Source: Tachypleus tridentatus (taxonomy: Eukaryota; Arthropoda; Merostomata; Xiphosura; Limulidae). Taken from it: a DNA stretch of 64,000 bases. The translations under genes were made by a program, and so were the position numbers. Position 1 is the first letter of the stretch. Every line of letters starts with the position of its first letter. Below the pieces are notes generated by a model that saw nothing but the letters and a program-made list of their open reading frames with translations, was not told where the DNA came from and did no database searches. The stretch covers positions 169,301,310 to 169,365,309 of the forward strand of contig NC_134837.1 in assembly GCF_004210375.1 (NCBI RefSeq). The letters are read 5' to 3'. Below are positions 55,354 to 64,000 of the stretch, piece after piece.

Positions 55354-56733
55354 TAATTGAACTTTAAAATAAATCAATAAATTATTTGATATTTCCCCTA
55401 GTTTTAGGAATAGGGAACTGTGTGGTGGTGAATATATTAAGGCCTAAGTGTACGACTACAGTGACTTTTTTATTATTTTACCACTTATGTACGTATATAT
55501 TTGTGGTTACCTTTTAAAATGATGCATAAGCATTAAAAGCAATAAATGTATCGAATTCTTATCTCAGAATGGTTCTTCCAGCACATAATTTGATGAAAAC
55601 GTTTGAATCATATTTAGTTAAAATATTCTGTACTAGTTTGAAGTTTTTATTTTCAATTCACCATTTACATCGTTATTAACTTAAACTAGTTGACATAAAA
55701 AGATATCTTCAATTTTGATACAGTGTGTAATGGTAGTTAAACAGCGTACTTAAGCAAAAATTATTATAATTCTAAAATTTTCAGCTAATTCTTTCGCACC
55801 TTGTCTTCAATCACAGTTTTGTGAACGACACATAAAAACGTTGTGCTTTTGTTTTCATCATAAATGTAGACAGTAATGTTTATCATAAATCAGCATATGC
55901 ATATTTATCGGCCCTGTAATTATGTATATTTGTAACATTTTACTGTAAGAAATTAACAAAGCTGTGTCTAACTACAGTGTTCAATGTTTATAGTATTGCA
56001 AAAAAGAAAACCTCTCAAGTGATTTAAGAAACATTTTTAATATTAAAGAATCGATATTTGTTTTCACAAGCATGACCAATGCCACTTTTATCTAACCCTT
56101 TCATCGAATTTGTGTGATTCTGTTTAAAACATTAAACATTTAATCGTTAAAAGTTTACTTCTAATTCTTTCACGGTGACCTAATTTAGGTTTTGTTGTTA
56201 CTGTTGCTGCTGTTTCCATATGATTGCGCCATCTGGTATCTAATGAGAGTAACTTCTTTATTTTCTTGTGAATTGCGTTATGGACGGAAGCTTCCTTTCG
56301 AACTATTTATCAGTTTAGTTACACATTTCTTTATCTTACAGTTTTATATGATTTATGCTTTCTTATTTAGCATACACGTAAGATTTGCGTCATAAATGAA
56401 TCAGCATTGAAATGTGGCTAAATCTGTCAGTTTCATACTTAATTCCTTATGGGGCTTCAGTACACAGTAGGCGACAAAGTTAAGGTTGTGGTAACTATTC
56501 TTTTCCACGTTCTGTTTACGCGTGTGGTCGTATAAAAGAAACGAAGTAGGTGTTGGCGTTTTCCAACCTTACTCATAAGGAAAATGTGCGAATCTACGAA
56601 TACCTCATTTACTACTGTAAAATCATAAAATATGAATTTTATAATACAAGACATTGTGTGTGTGCTTTGAAATGCTGAGGGGTGTGTGTATATATAATAT
56701 ATGGTTTCTATTATTCTTCCAAACCTAAACTGT
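55354..56733. other. Intronic sequence without recognised gene
   Basis: AT-rich; open frames 56192-56395 (+) and 56457-56654 (-) lack any signature. Confidence 0.4.
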
Positions 56734-57004
56734 GGCCCGGTATGGCCAGGTGGTTAGGGCGCTCGGCTCGAAATCTGAGGGTCGCGGGTTCGAATCCCCG
56801 TCACACCAAACATGCTTGCCCTTTCAGCCGTGGAAACGTTATAATTTTACTTTCAATCCCACTATTCGTTGGTAAAAGAGAAGCCCAAGAGTTGGCGGTG
56901 GGTGGTGATTACTAGTTGCCTTCTCTCTAGTTTTACACTGCTAACTAAGAACAGTTAGCGCAGATAGCCCTCGTGTAGCTCTGCGCGAAATTCAAAACCA
57001 AACA
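56734..57004 (+). mobile_element. SINE family 1, full length
   Basis: ggcccggtatggccaggtgg head, B box gggttcgaatcc, complete body and tail. Confidence 0.95.
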
Positions 57005-57285
57005 TGCCTTAACTGCGATCCAGTGTAATAGCCCCGAGTCTTTGTAAAGGAACCTGGAATGGAATATATGGTGATAATGGCATACCAGTAGTGAATTAAA
57101 TATGGAGGGAAAGAGCACATTGAAAATACCAGTTTTTGTTTTTTTAATAGATGTGTAGTATGTGTGTATGTGTATGATATCTCGTATTTGAAATAATTTG
57201 CCAAAATCGTATTACTACTGGTGACTTAGTTACCAGTACGATTTTTAACAGACAGTTTACTTTTGTGCATTGTTCCCATGATGTC

Positions 57286-57480
57286 AGCAGTACATTTACA
57301 AGCTTACAATGCTGAAATCTCTGGGGTTCGATTCCACTATGTCTCCTAGTGATACAGCAGATGGCTCAGTTTGGCTTTGCTTTAAAACTAAAAAACAAAA
57401 AAAAATCGATTCTCCGCGGTTGACAAGAGTGTATAAAGATTATTGTGTAGCTTTGCGCTAAAAACGCAGACATAAACACA
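57286..57480 (+). mobile_element. SINE family 2, two partial copies in tandem
   Basis: First part 57286-57395 (tctctggggttcgattccac, cagatggctcagtttggct). The second, 57402-57480, keeps attctccgcggttgacaaga and attgtgtagctttgcgctaa. Confidence 0.6.
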
Positions 57481-57912
57481 CACAAGTTGTGTGTGTTATA
57501 AATGATGCGTCTCAGTCACGAGTTTTCGCCTAATTTTTTTAAGTTATAAGTTGTCTACACTAATGTACCTCGATGTGTGTGAGAATTTTCGTAATAAATA
57601 ACGTTTTCTATTTTTAGGAAATCAATACATCTGGTTTACATAAGGCATTTTCAACACTTGTTAGCGTGGGATAAGTCTACATGTATGTAGTTTACCTTGT
57701 ATACATTAGTAATTTCCTTGATCTTACGAAGAATGCTCATTTTATTCAGCTTTTTTCTGTTCCAAAGGATCAAAGCAACTTAGAGTATGTTTTATCATTT
57801 GGAACTTAAAAAGTAGCTCATTTTTGAGATTATTTGTGTTTGTTGAAGGGAAGTAGTTAGACGTTGAAACACAATTCGAGGTCTCATTAAACTTTCATGT
57901 TTGTTTCTTTAT

Positions 57913-58110
57913 GCCCGGCATGGCCGGGTGGGTTAAGGTGTTTCACTCGTAATCTGAGGGTCACGGGTTTGAATCCCCGTCACACCAAACATGCTCGTCC
58001 TTTCAGCCGTGGGGGTGTTATAATGGTACGGTCAATCCCACTATTCCTTGGTAAAAGAGTAGCTCAAGAGTTAGCGGTGGGTGGTGGTGACTAGCTGCCT
58101 TCCCTCTAGG
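57913..58110 (+). mobile_element. SINE family 1, 3' truncated
   Basis: Complete head and body to ctgccttccctctag, then abrupt loss of the tail. It is followed 20-odd bases later by a minus-strand SINE. Confidence 0.93.
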
Positions 58111-58136
58111 AGAAACATTCTAAGAAACGATTTTTT

Positions 58137-58402
58137 TTTAATTTCGCGCAAAGCAATTCAAGGGCTATCTGTGCTAGCCGTCCCTAATTTAGCGGTGTAA
58201 GACTAAAGGGAAAGCGACTAGTTATCATCATCCACCGCCAATATTTGGGCTACTCTTTTATCAATAAATAATGGGATTTGCTGTCACATTATAACATCTC
58301 TACGGCTAAAAGGGCGAGCATGTTTGTTGGTGTAACAGGGATTGGAACCCGTGACTCTCGTATTATGAGTTGAATGCCCTAACCACCTGGCCATGCTGGG
58401 CC
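58137..58402 (-). mobile_element. SINE family 1, minus strand
   Basis: aatttcgcgcaaagcaattc (tail) through ggaacccgtgactctcgtat (B box) and ggccatgctgggcc (head). Forms a tight tail-to-tail inverted pair with the preceding SINE. Confidence 0.93.
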
Positions 58403-59818
58403 TAGTAAACTATCATTTAACAGAACTGTTCATAATATCAAATTTTAGGATTTCTATTGCTAATATGATAATATCCAAGTCAGAAATAGCTATATTTTAT
58501 TTCTTCACTTTTTCTTTCTTCTTATTTCAGTACAAGTATTGTACAGAATGGAAACTTTCTAAAATATTGAGATACTTAAAGAGAAACATTGTTTTTACAG
58601 TAAATTAATGGAAGTTTTATTTCGCTTTTTCCGGAATTATTTCAAGTAATCAAAGTTTATAAATCCCCATTGATTATAGAACTTAAGCATGGAATGTAAA
58701 CAACTAAAATAAACCTAAACTCATACCATAAGGAAAGTTTTATTTGCACAAGATAATCCAAACCAACTAAGTTGTAGTCCCAACAGTCACAAAAGTATTG
58801 TTTGACAAGATGACAGTCTGTGCTTGATTTCAATTTGCTTTTTCCTTTTTTCGCAGATTTCTCTAACTATTGCCAATTTACAAATCCAGGTAAAAATGGA
58901 TAAATAATATCGGTAAATAAAAAAAAAACGTCAAAATTGAATTGATGTTTTAATAGACTAATTAATTCACAATTTTTGCTGTTTCCGCGACCATACAAAA
59001 GAACATTTTCATGATCCCCATTCCTATGAAAACATACTCACAAAATGCCAAAGTTTATTTTCAGCAGATAACAGTAGCCATCAGCCGTTAGAAACAGGGT
59101 ATTTGAAAAACAAAAGATGTTAAAAGAGAATTTTTTCGAAGTACCTGCTGGTAAGTAATTTTTTCTGAGCAATTTTTGACTTGAAAAACGGTTGTTTTTC
59201 GACAATTAAAAACACACGCAATCTCTTACTTCCCTCCCGCAGCGTACATTTAGTACGCTTGTGAAAATAGCGAAAATTGGAGAAGAGTTTCCATTCTAAA
59301 TGTGCGGAACAAGGTGAATCAGGTGTTTAAAACTTCAAAATTTATAAGAGTCAGAATTGCTATCTTAAATAGTCGTTAATTAATTAATGGGACATAAATT
59401 AATATAATTTTGTGTAATAGCGACAAGAGTAAGTTATCAAACAAGTATAAGTTGATGACTATTTTTACTGAAATGAAATCCTATTACAGCGAATACCAAG
59501 ATTACTGAGATTTTAAGTTCATTCTTTGAAAGTAAATATAATCAATCAATACAAGTGTGAGTGAGTTCAGTTCCATTTTTTAATGTTGTAATTTTTTAAA
59601 GAAAAAAGGTAAATTGTAGCAAAGTTATACAGGTGGTGCAAGTGATAGGAGTTTCTACTGACCGAGGAACAATTTGTGGAAAGTAACTTTTCCATAAAGT
59701 TTATAAATACGGTAACAAAATTTCATATAATCATTATCTTCCATTATGTGACACAGCTAAGTAACATTTAATTCATTTCAAAAGGGTTATATTTTTTAAA
59801 TTCTATATTGCTGTGGAT
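58403..59818. other. Intronic sequence without recognised gene
   Basis: Nothing assigned. The open frame 58393-58608 is without signature. Confidence 0.4.
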
Positions 59819-60068
59819 GTACCCCAGCATGGCCAGGTGGTTAAGGCATTCGACTCGTAATATGAGGGTCACGTGTTCGAATCCCCGCCGCATCAAACAT
59901 GCTGGTCCTTTCAGCTGTGGTGGCGTTATAATGTCGGTCAATCACTGGTAAAAGATGCAGCGGGTCATCACCACCCACTGCCTTTCCTCTGGTCTTACAT
60001 TGCTGTATTAGGGACGGCTGGTGCAGATAGCCCTCGTATTGCTTTGCGCAAAGTTAGAAAAAAAAAAA
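59819..60068 (+). mobile_element. SINE family 1, ends 81 bp before STIM exon 2
   Basis: accccagcatggccaggtgg head, B box tgttcgaatcc, shortened middle, tail ctcgtattgctttgcgcaaa and an A run. Confidence 0.92.
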
Positions 60069-60149
60069 TTTTAGATAACTTTGACGTGTAGCCAACTGAG
60101 TAATTGTTCTATAAAATTGTATGTATATTATTTTTTTTTCACTGATCAG

Positions 60150-60274
60150 GAGTCAGCTGTGATGATCTTCTTGGAGCTTGTAACGACATTCCTGGATTTG
60201 AGGCCATTATTGCTCTCCATCGACAACTCGACGGTGACGCTAATGGGAATGTTGATATCACGGAAAGTGACGAG
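60150..60274 (+). CDS. Stim: STIM exon 2: luminal cysteine pair and canonical EF-hand
   Basis: This exon encodes the ER-luminal calcium sensor of STIM, which releases calcium when stores empty and so triggers STIM oligomerisation and Orai channel opening. The acceptor is a polypyrimidine tract with cag at 60147-60149. The exon adds 41 codons after a split Gly. Joined to exon 1, Cys78 and Cys85 have the C-x6-C spacing of the vertebrate STIM1 luminal cysteines. GFEAI opens the EF-hand helix. The loop DGDANGNVDITE has calcium ligands at loop positions 1, 3, 5, 7, 9 and 12 (D102, D104, N106, N108, D110, E113). The exon ends ESDE with donor gtaaca, phase 0, the same boundary as in vertebrate STIM. 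The vertebrate loop is nearly identical, so the family call is firm. Confidence 0.95.
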
Positions 60275-60492
60275 GTAACAGCTCAGTTTCTTACTTCAAG
60301 GGTTGTTTGAAGCGGTGAAAATGGGTTGAGAGAATTAAATTGGCTTTAACTCGATTCAGTAAATTTCGTCAATGCCAATTATAAAAAAGAAAAAAAAACT
60401 TTTATAAAGTTCTGCTTTTAACCCTATAAGAATGTTGGTACCGCCTAAGGCCAAATGACAGAAGTTGAAAATGTTTCTCCTCATATTTCCTA

Positions 60493-60775
60493 TTATCAGC
60501 TCAGGCTTAGTGGTTAACTAGCTCGGACTGTGAACCTGAAGATTTATTATTCGCATCCTGTTGCCTAAAATAAGCGAGTACCATACTTTTGAAGCTACAG
60601 AAACATTGTTAGAATGATAGTTAAACCTTTCCTATTTAGTCAGATAAAAGTAGCTCAAGAGTTGGCAGTGAGCACTGTTGACTAGATTGCGATGCTTTTC
60701 CACTTCTCGTCTATCATTTGAAAATTAATGATGGCGTGTGCAGGTAGCTTTGTGTAGCTTGAAACAAAACTCTGT
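60493..60775 (+). mobile_element. SINE family 1 remnant, very old
   Basis: gctcaggcttagtggttaac head-like start, agtagctcaagagttggcag body and gcaggtagctttgtgtagct tail; otherwise decayed. Confidence 0.5.
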
Positions 60776-61121
60776 AACATTTATTCATGCTGCTTCTAGT
60801 GACCTGATACTAAACACCAACACATAGAACATTATAACACACAGATAAATTGAAAACGTTGTTTCTCCTCAAATAGACGTATTTTTTAATTGTTATGAAA
60901 ATTAAGTGTCAGCTTTTACATGCACATAGCCAGAAATGTGTTTTTATTCTCTTCCATTCCTAACAAATATCACTTTACTAAACCTTTATGGTATTTTCTT
61001 GTTTTGGTTTTTGTAAGGTGTATAATTATTTTGTTGTTTAAATTAGAAATATTAGTTTTTTTTAGAAGTCAAATGTGTGGAACCCACACACATACCCACA
61101 CTGAAAAATAAACCTAGTAAA

Positions 61122-61320
61122 AAATGTGAGAGCTTATATAAATTGTGGACCAGTGTAGCTTTTACACTAAATGCGAGAGCTTATATAAATTGTGGACCAG
61201 TGTAGCTTTTATCAAGAAATTATTGACTGATGTAGGTTTTACAAAAGGAAATGTGAACCTAAGTAATTTTCTCCTAAGAAATTGTAGATTGCTTTAGTTT
61301 TTACAGACACCATGAAAAGT
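61122..61320 (+). repeat. Short decaying tandem repeat
   Basis: Two near-identical units of about 48 bp (aatgtgagagcttatataaa, ttgtggaccagtgtagcttt) from 61122 to 61212, followed by two weak partial units (gactgatgtaggttttaca; gattgctttagtttttacag). Confidence 0.75.
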
Positions 61321-61893
61321 GTGATCTGTTCTGTTTTACCAATAGAACTGTGAGCACATTGTTGAACTGTGTTGTATATGCACCAGTACATGTGCAATAT
61401 GATATTCTTGTGATCAGAAAATCATCTATAAGGTTTGAATAATGTTATCTTTGTTTCAATGAATTAAAATTCTTTGTAAGAAACTAAAGCTCACATTAGT
61501 GGTATCAAGAATAAAAGAAGTCTTTGTTGTTCTTTTTTTTTTGGCATTTTCTGAATGAGCTTCTGCACAATTTTGTTGCACATGATTAAAGTTTTATTTT
61601 ACTTAATGCTCATAGCAATCTCTTCATTATGTTTTTCATTCTTCTTTGTGATACTCAGTTAAGTTGGAATAAAGTTCACCTTGGTATTGCTTTTTACTTT
61701 TAATAACTCTGTAATAATCATAATCATGAGACTAGGTTTTATTATCAGGAAATTTTAGTCAAAAGTTTTATGTTTTGATAGCTGCTTTTAGTTGGGAGGT
61801 GAAGATATACTTTTAATGAACCAAAGATTAAGAAACCTGGCACAGGTTAAAAAAAAACAAGTAAAGAGAACATATTATTTTCTTCTTTATATA

Positions 61894-63517
61894 CAGTCAT
61901 ATGAAAAAAGTTAGGACACCCAATGAAAACCTGTGTATTTTTGTAACATTTTTGGATATATAGATATTTAATCTCAATTTCAACTATACTGAGAGATTAT
62001 AGGAATTTAATTGAACAATTAAAACTGAAGAAATGACTTTTCAAGATCTTTTGTAAATATAATTATACAAAAATGCATATTCTAACTGAGGAAAAAGTTA
62101 GGAAACCCTACCCCCTAATAGCTAGTGTTATCCCCTTTGGCTGAAATAACTGCAGTGGGACACTTCTTGTAGCCATCTACCAGTCTCTGACATCAGTCTG
62201 AAGAAAGTTTGCCCCACTCCTCAATGCAGAGTTCTGTCAGCTGTGAGATGTTTGAGGGGTTTCTTGCATGTACAGCCTGTTTCAAGTCACCCCACAGCAT
62301 CTCAATGGGATTAAGATCTGGGCTTTGACTCAGCCATTCCAGGACTCTCCATTTCTTAGTTTTCAGCCAGTCCTTGGTGGATCTACTGGTATGTTTTGGG
62401 TCATTGTTGTGTTGCAGGGTCCAGTTCCGCTTCAGCTTTAATTTTCGTACAGATGGTCTCACGTGATCCTCAAGCACCCACTGATACACAGTAGAATTCA
62501 TGGTGGATTCTGTGATTGTGACCTGTTCAGGTCCTGCTGTAGCAAAGTAGCCCCAAACCATGACACTTCCACCTCCATGCTTCACAGTTGGTATGAGGTT
62601 CTTTTCCTGGAATGCTGTATTTGGTTTATGCCAAACATGTTCTCTGTTCTGGTGTCCAAATAATTCAATTTTGGACTCATGTGTCCAAATAACATTATTC
62701 CAGAAGTCCTGGTCTTTGTCTACATTCTCTCTGGCAAACTTCAGTCTGACCTTGATGTTTCTCTCAGAGAGCAAAGGTTTCCTCGTTGTACACCTCCCAT
62801 GCAAGTTAAACTTATGCAGTCTCTTTCTGATTGTAGAGGCATGTACTTTCACATCAACAGTAGCCAGAGCCTGCTGTAGGTCCCATGATGACATGTTAGG
62901 GTGTTTGGAGACCTCTTTTAGCATCTTGCAGTCTGCTCTCAGGATGAACTTGCTTGGACAACCAGACCTGGGCATGTTGGCAGTTGTTTTGAAAGCCCTC
63001 CACTTGTTGATTATTTTCCGGAAAGTGAAATGGCTGATTTCAAAATCTTTTGGGATCTTTTTAAATCCCTTACCAGACTCATAAGCTGCTACAATTTTCT
63101 TTCTGAAGGCCTCAGACAGCTTTTTTGCTCTCACCATGGTGCTCACTCTCACTTCAACAGTCAGAAGTACACCAAACTAAATGTCTGAGGTTTAAATAGG
63201 GCAAGCCTCATTCACAATGCTGAGTAACGATCTTCTAATCATGTGCACCTGGTGTGATACACCTGTGTGTGAGTTGAGCCATTTTAAGTGGGAATAAATG
63301 TGGAGGTGTCCCAACTTTTTCCTCAGTTAGAATATGCATTTTTGTAGAATTACATTTACAGTAGACCTTGAAAAGCCTTTTCTTCAGTTTTAATTGTTTA
63401 GTTATATTCCTATAATCTCTCAGTATTGTTAAAATTGATATTAAATATCTATATATCCAAAAATGTTTAAAAAATACACAAGCTTTCATAGGGTGTCCTA
63501 ACTTTTTCACATGACTG
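61894..63517 (-). mobile_element. IR/DR-type Tc1 transposon, different family, young
   Basis: 1624 bp, flanked by TA (61892-61893 and 63518-63519). The outer ends cagtcatatgaaaaaagtta and, reverse-complemented on the right, cagtcatgtgaaaaagttag are close matches. Inner direct repeats gaggaaaaagttaggaaacc and (right) gaggaaaaagttgggacacc lie about 200 bp in, giving the Sleeping Beauty-like IR/DR layout. It lies in STIM intron 2, antisense to the gene. Confidence 0.95.
62115..63152 (-). pseudogene. Tc1 transposase with two catalytic Asp substitutions and one stop
   Basis: Open for 319 codons (62193-63152), then a TGA, then CQRLVDGYKKCPTAVISAKG in the same frame to a TAG at 62115, giving the usual 340-345 residues. 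MVRAKKLSEAFRKKI at residue 6 is the likely true start. HTH pair: FEISHFTFRKIINKW and DVKVHASTIRKRLHKF. The AT-hook GRPS reads GCPS. Triad: NNVIWTHESKIELFG has His158 where the first Asp is expected (WSDES/T); LQHNNDPKHTS has Asn249 for the second Asp (QHDNDPKH); SPDLNPIEMLW keeps Glu284, 34 residues between positions 249 and 284. Both Asp losses are single-base changes. The protein cannot catalyse transposition, although the element ends look fresh. Confidence 0.95.
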
Positions 63518-63519
63518 TA

Positions 63520-63902
63520 TGTTTTATGAAGTTTATTAAGTTCTAACTAGTAAGTTATGTGTAGCACAAGAAATATAGAAACTTTAACTTGGATCCAGAC
63601 ACTAGCTATAAAGTATCAGTTGAATACTACCATTTGATATAGTTTGGTCCATAACTATATATTCTTAAACTCGTCTAAACGTGTAGTCTATGTATTTGTT
63701 GTTACAACAAGCAGGAGGAGGTAAATATGCTTTGTTTTGCATATTATGATATATAACTATACAGTGGTTATCAGTTGTTTATACTGATAATACAGTGTTT
63801 TCAGAACTCATTCAGAAAGGTGTTTGACCTGTAATGAAATTGTTTTATGATATTAACATGTAACTTTTTCATAAAGTTAATTTTTAAATTTCCTTTTTCA
63901 AG
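63520..63902 (+). other. End of STIM intron 2
   Basis: AT-rich; ends in a pyrimidine-rich tract and aag acceptor at 63902. No gene. Confidence 0.7.
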
Positions 63903-64000
63903 TTTTTAAGAGATGAACTACATTATGAAAATGGGTATGAAAGACAAAAAAGCTTTCATGGTAATGACAAGTACATTAGTGTGGATGAATTATGGAGATC
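63903..64000 (+). CDS. Stim: STIM exon 3 (start): hidden EF-hand, runs off window
   Basis: The acceptor is a pyrimidine stretch followed by aag (AG at 63901-63902). The exon opens phase 0 with FLRDELHYENGYERQ, then SFHGNDKYISVDELWR, which corresponds to the exiting helix of the first EF-hand and the second, non-calcium-binding (hidden) EF-hand of STIM that packs against the SAM domain. Vertebrate STIM has FLRE-DL and FHGEDKLISVEDLW here. The window ends after 32 codons plus two bases, so the SAM domain, transmembrane segment and cytosolic CRAC-activating coiled coils lie downstream. Confidence 0.95.

Larger units (their letters stand above)
3155..60149 (+). other. STIM intron 1, about 57 kb
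   Basis: Donor gtaata at 3155 and acceptor cag at 60147-60149. Nearly every recognisable feature inside it is a transposon, SINE or satellite. I saw no further exon matching STIM. A giant first intron is a common place for alternative promoters and enhancers, but none can be named from sequence alone. Confidence 0.7.
60275..63902 (+). other. STIM intron 2, about 3.6 kb
   Basis: Donor gtaaca at 60275, acceptor ending aag at 63902. It contains a decayed SINE-like stretch, a short decaying tandem repeat and a complete but inactivated Tc1 element in reverse orientation to the host gene. Confidence 0.9.

Noticed and set aside
1290..60068. tRNA-like sequences with A and B boxes at about 14 places, as possible tRNA genes
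   Set aside because: Each is followed by the same tRNA-unrelated body and caaa tail, the anticodon stems are mismatched and acceptor stems do not pair, so they are SINE heads.
62560..63084. 174-codon plus-strand frame
   Set aside because: Antisense shadow of the Tc1 transposase at 62115-63152.

Overview
The window is animal nuclear DNA and almost all of it is intron. The only host gene I can support is a STIM orthologue (stromal interaction molecule, the ER calcium sensor of store-operated calcium entry), on the + strand. Three coding exons are visible: exon 1 (signal peptide, 2932-3154), exon 2 (luminal cysteine pair and canonical EF-hand, 60150-60274) and the start of exon 3 (from 63903, running off the window). 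Splice phases agree (1 then 0) and the exon 2/3 boundary sits at the ESDE/FLR position known from vertebrate STIM. Intron 1 is about 57 kb and intron 2 about 3.6 kb. Both are packed with decaying transposons.

Organism: AT-rich intergenic-type sequence, one STIM gene, and many copies of a tRNA-derived SINE with a distinctive body and a (caaa)n tail. From memory that SINE resembles the one abundant in horseshoe crabs, so I infer a chelicerate, probably a xiphosuran. This is inference, not proof.

Layout. 1-2930: STIM upstream region with a snap-back retroelement insert (695-924) and two SINEs. 3.1-12 kb: start of intron 1, with a hAT MITE, an unnamed dispersed repeat, a CR1-type LINE fossil, a DIRS-like reverse transcriptase fossil, and a mariner fossil sitting in the second copy of a 137-bp duplication. 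12-16.6 kb: largely featureless. 16.6-18.1 kb: IR/DR-type Tc1 element. 18.9-21.4 kb: two more copies of the unnamed repeat and a SINE broken by a 134-bp snap-back insert. 23.6-27.5 kb: an inverted SINE pair and a nearly intact ZBED-type hAT transposon. 29 kb: a 40-bp satellite with repeated GATA motifs. 31-34.7 kb: a third snap-back insert, short SINEs and an internally deleted Tc1. 34.9-39.2 kb: a 5'-truncated I-type LINE with RNase H, interrupted by a SINE. 41.9-47.7 kb: a TTF/ZMYM1-type hAT pseudogene containing a MITE, abutting a second IR/DR Tc1. 48-60 kb: many SINEs and two hAT MITEs. 61.9-63.5 kb: a third, young Tc1 in intron 2.

Most interesting: (i) three small inserts with 12-14-bp target-site duplications share a 3' end and carry snap-back palindromes with hammerhead-ribozyme-like cores, suggesting a Penelope-like element family; (ii) the I-type LINE and two different SINE families share a 3' tail, pointing to a LINE/SINE mobilisation partnership; (iii) closely spaced inverted SINE pairs and a perfect 91-bp palindrome would fold into long dsRNA in the STIM pre-mRNA. 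I found no evidence of a complete new biological system beyond these.
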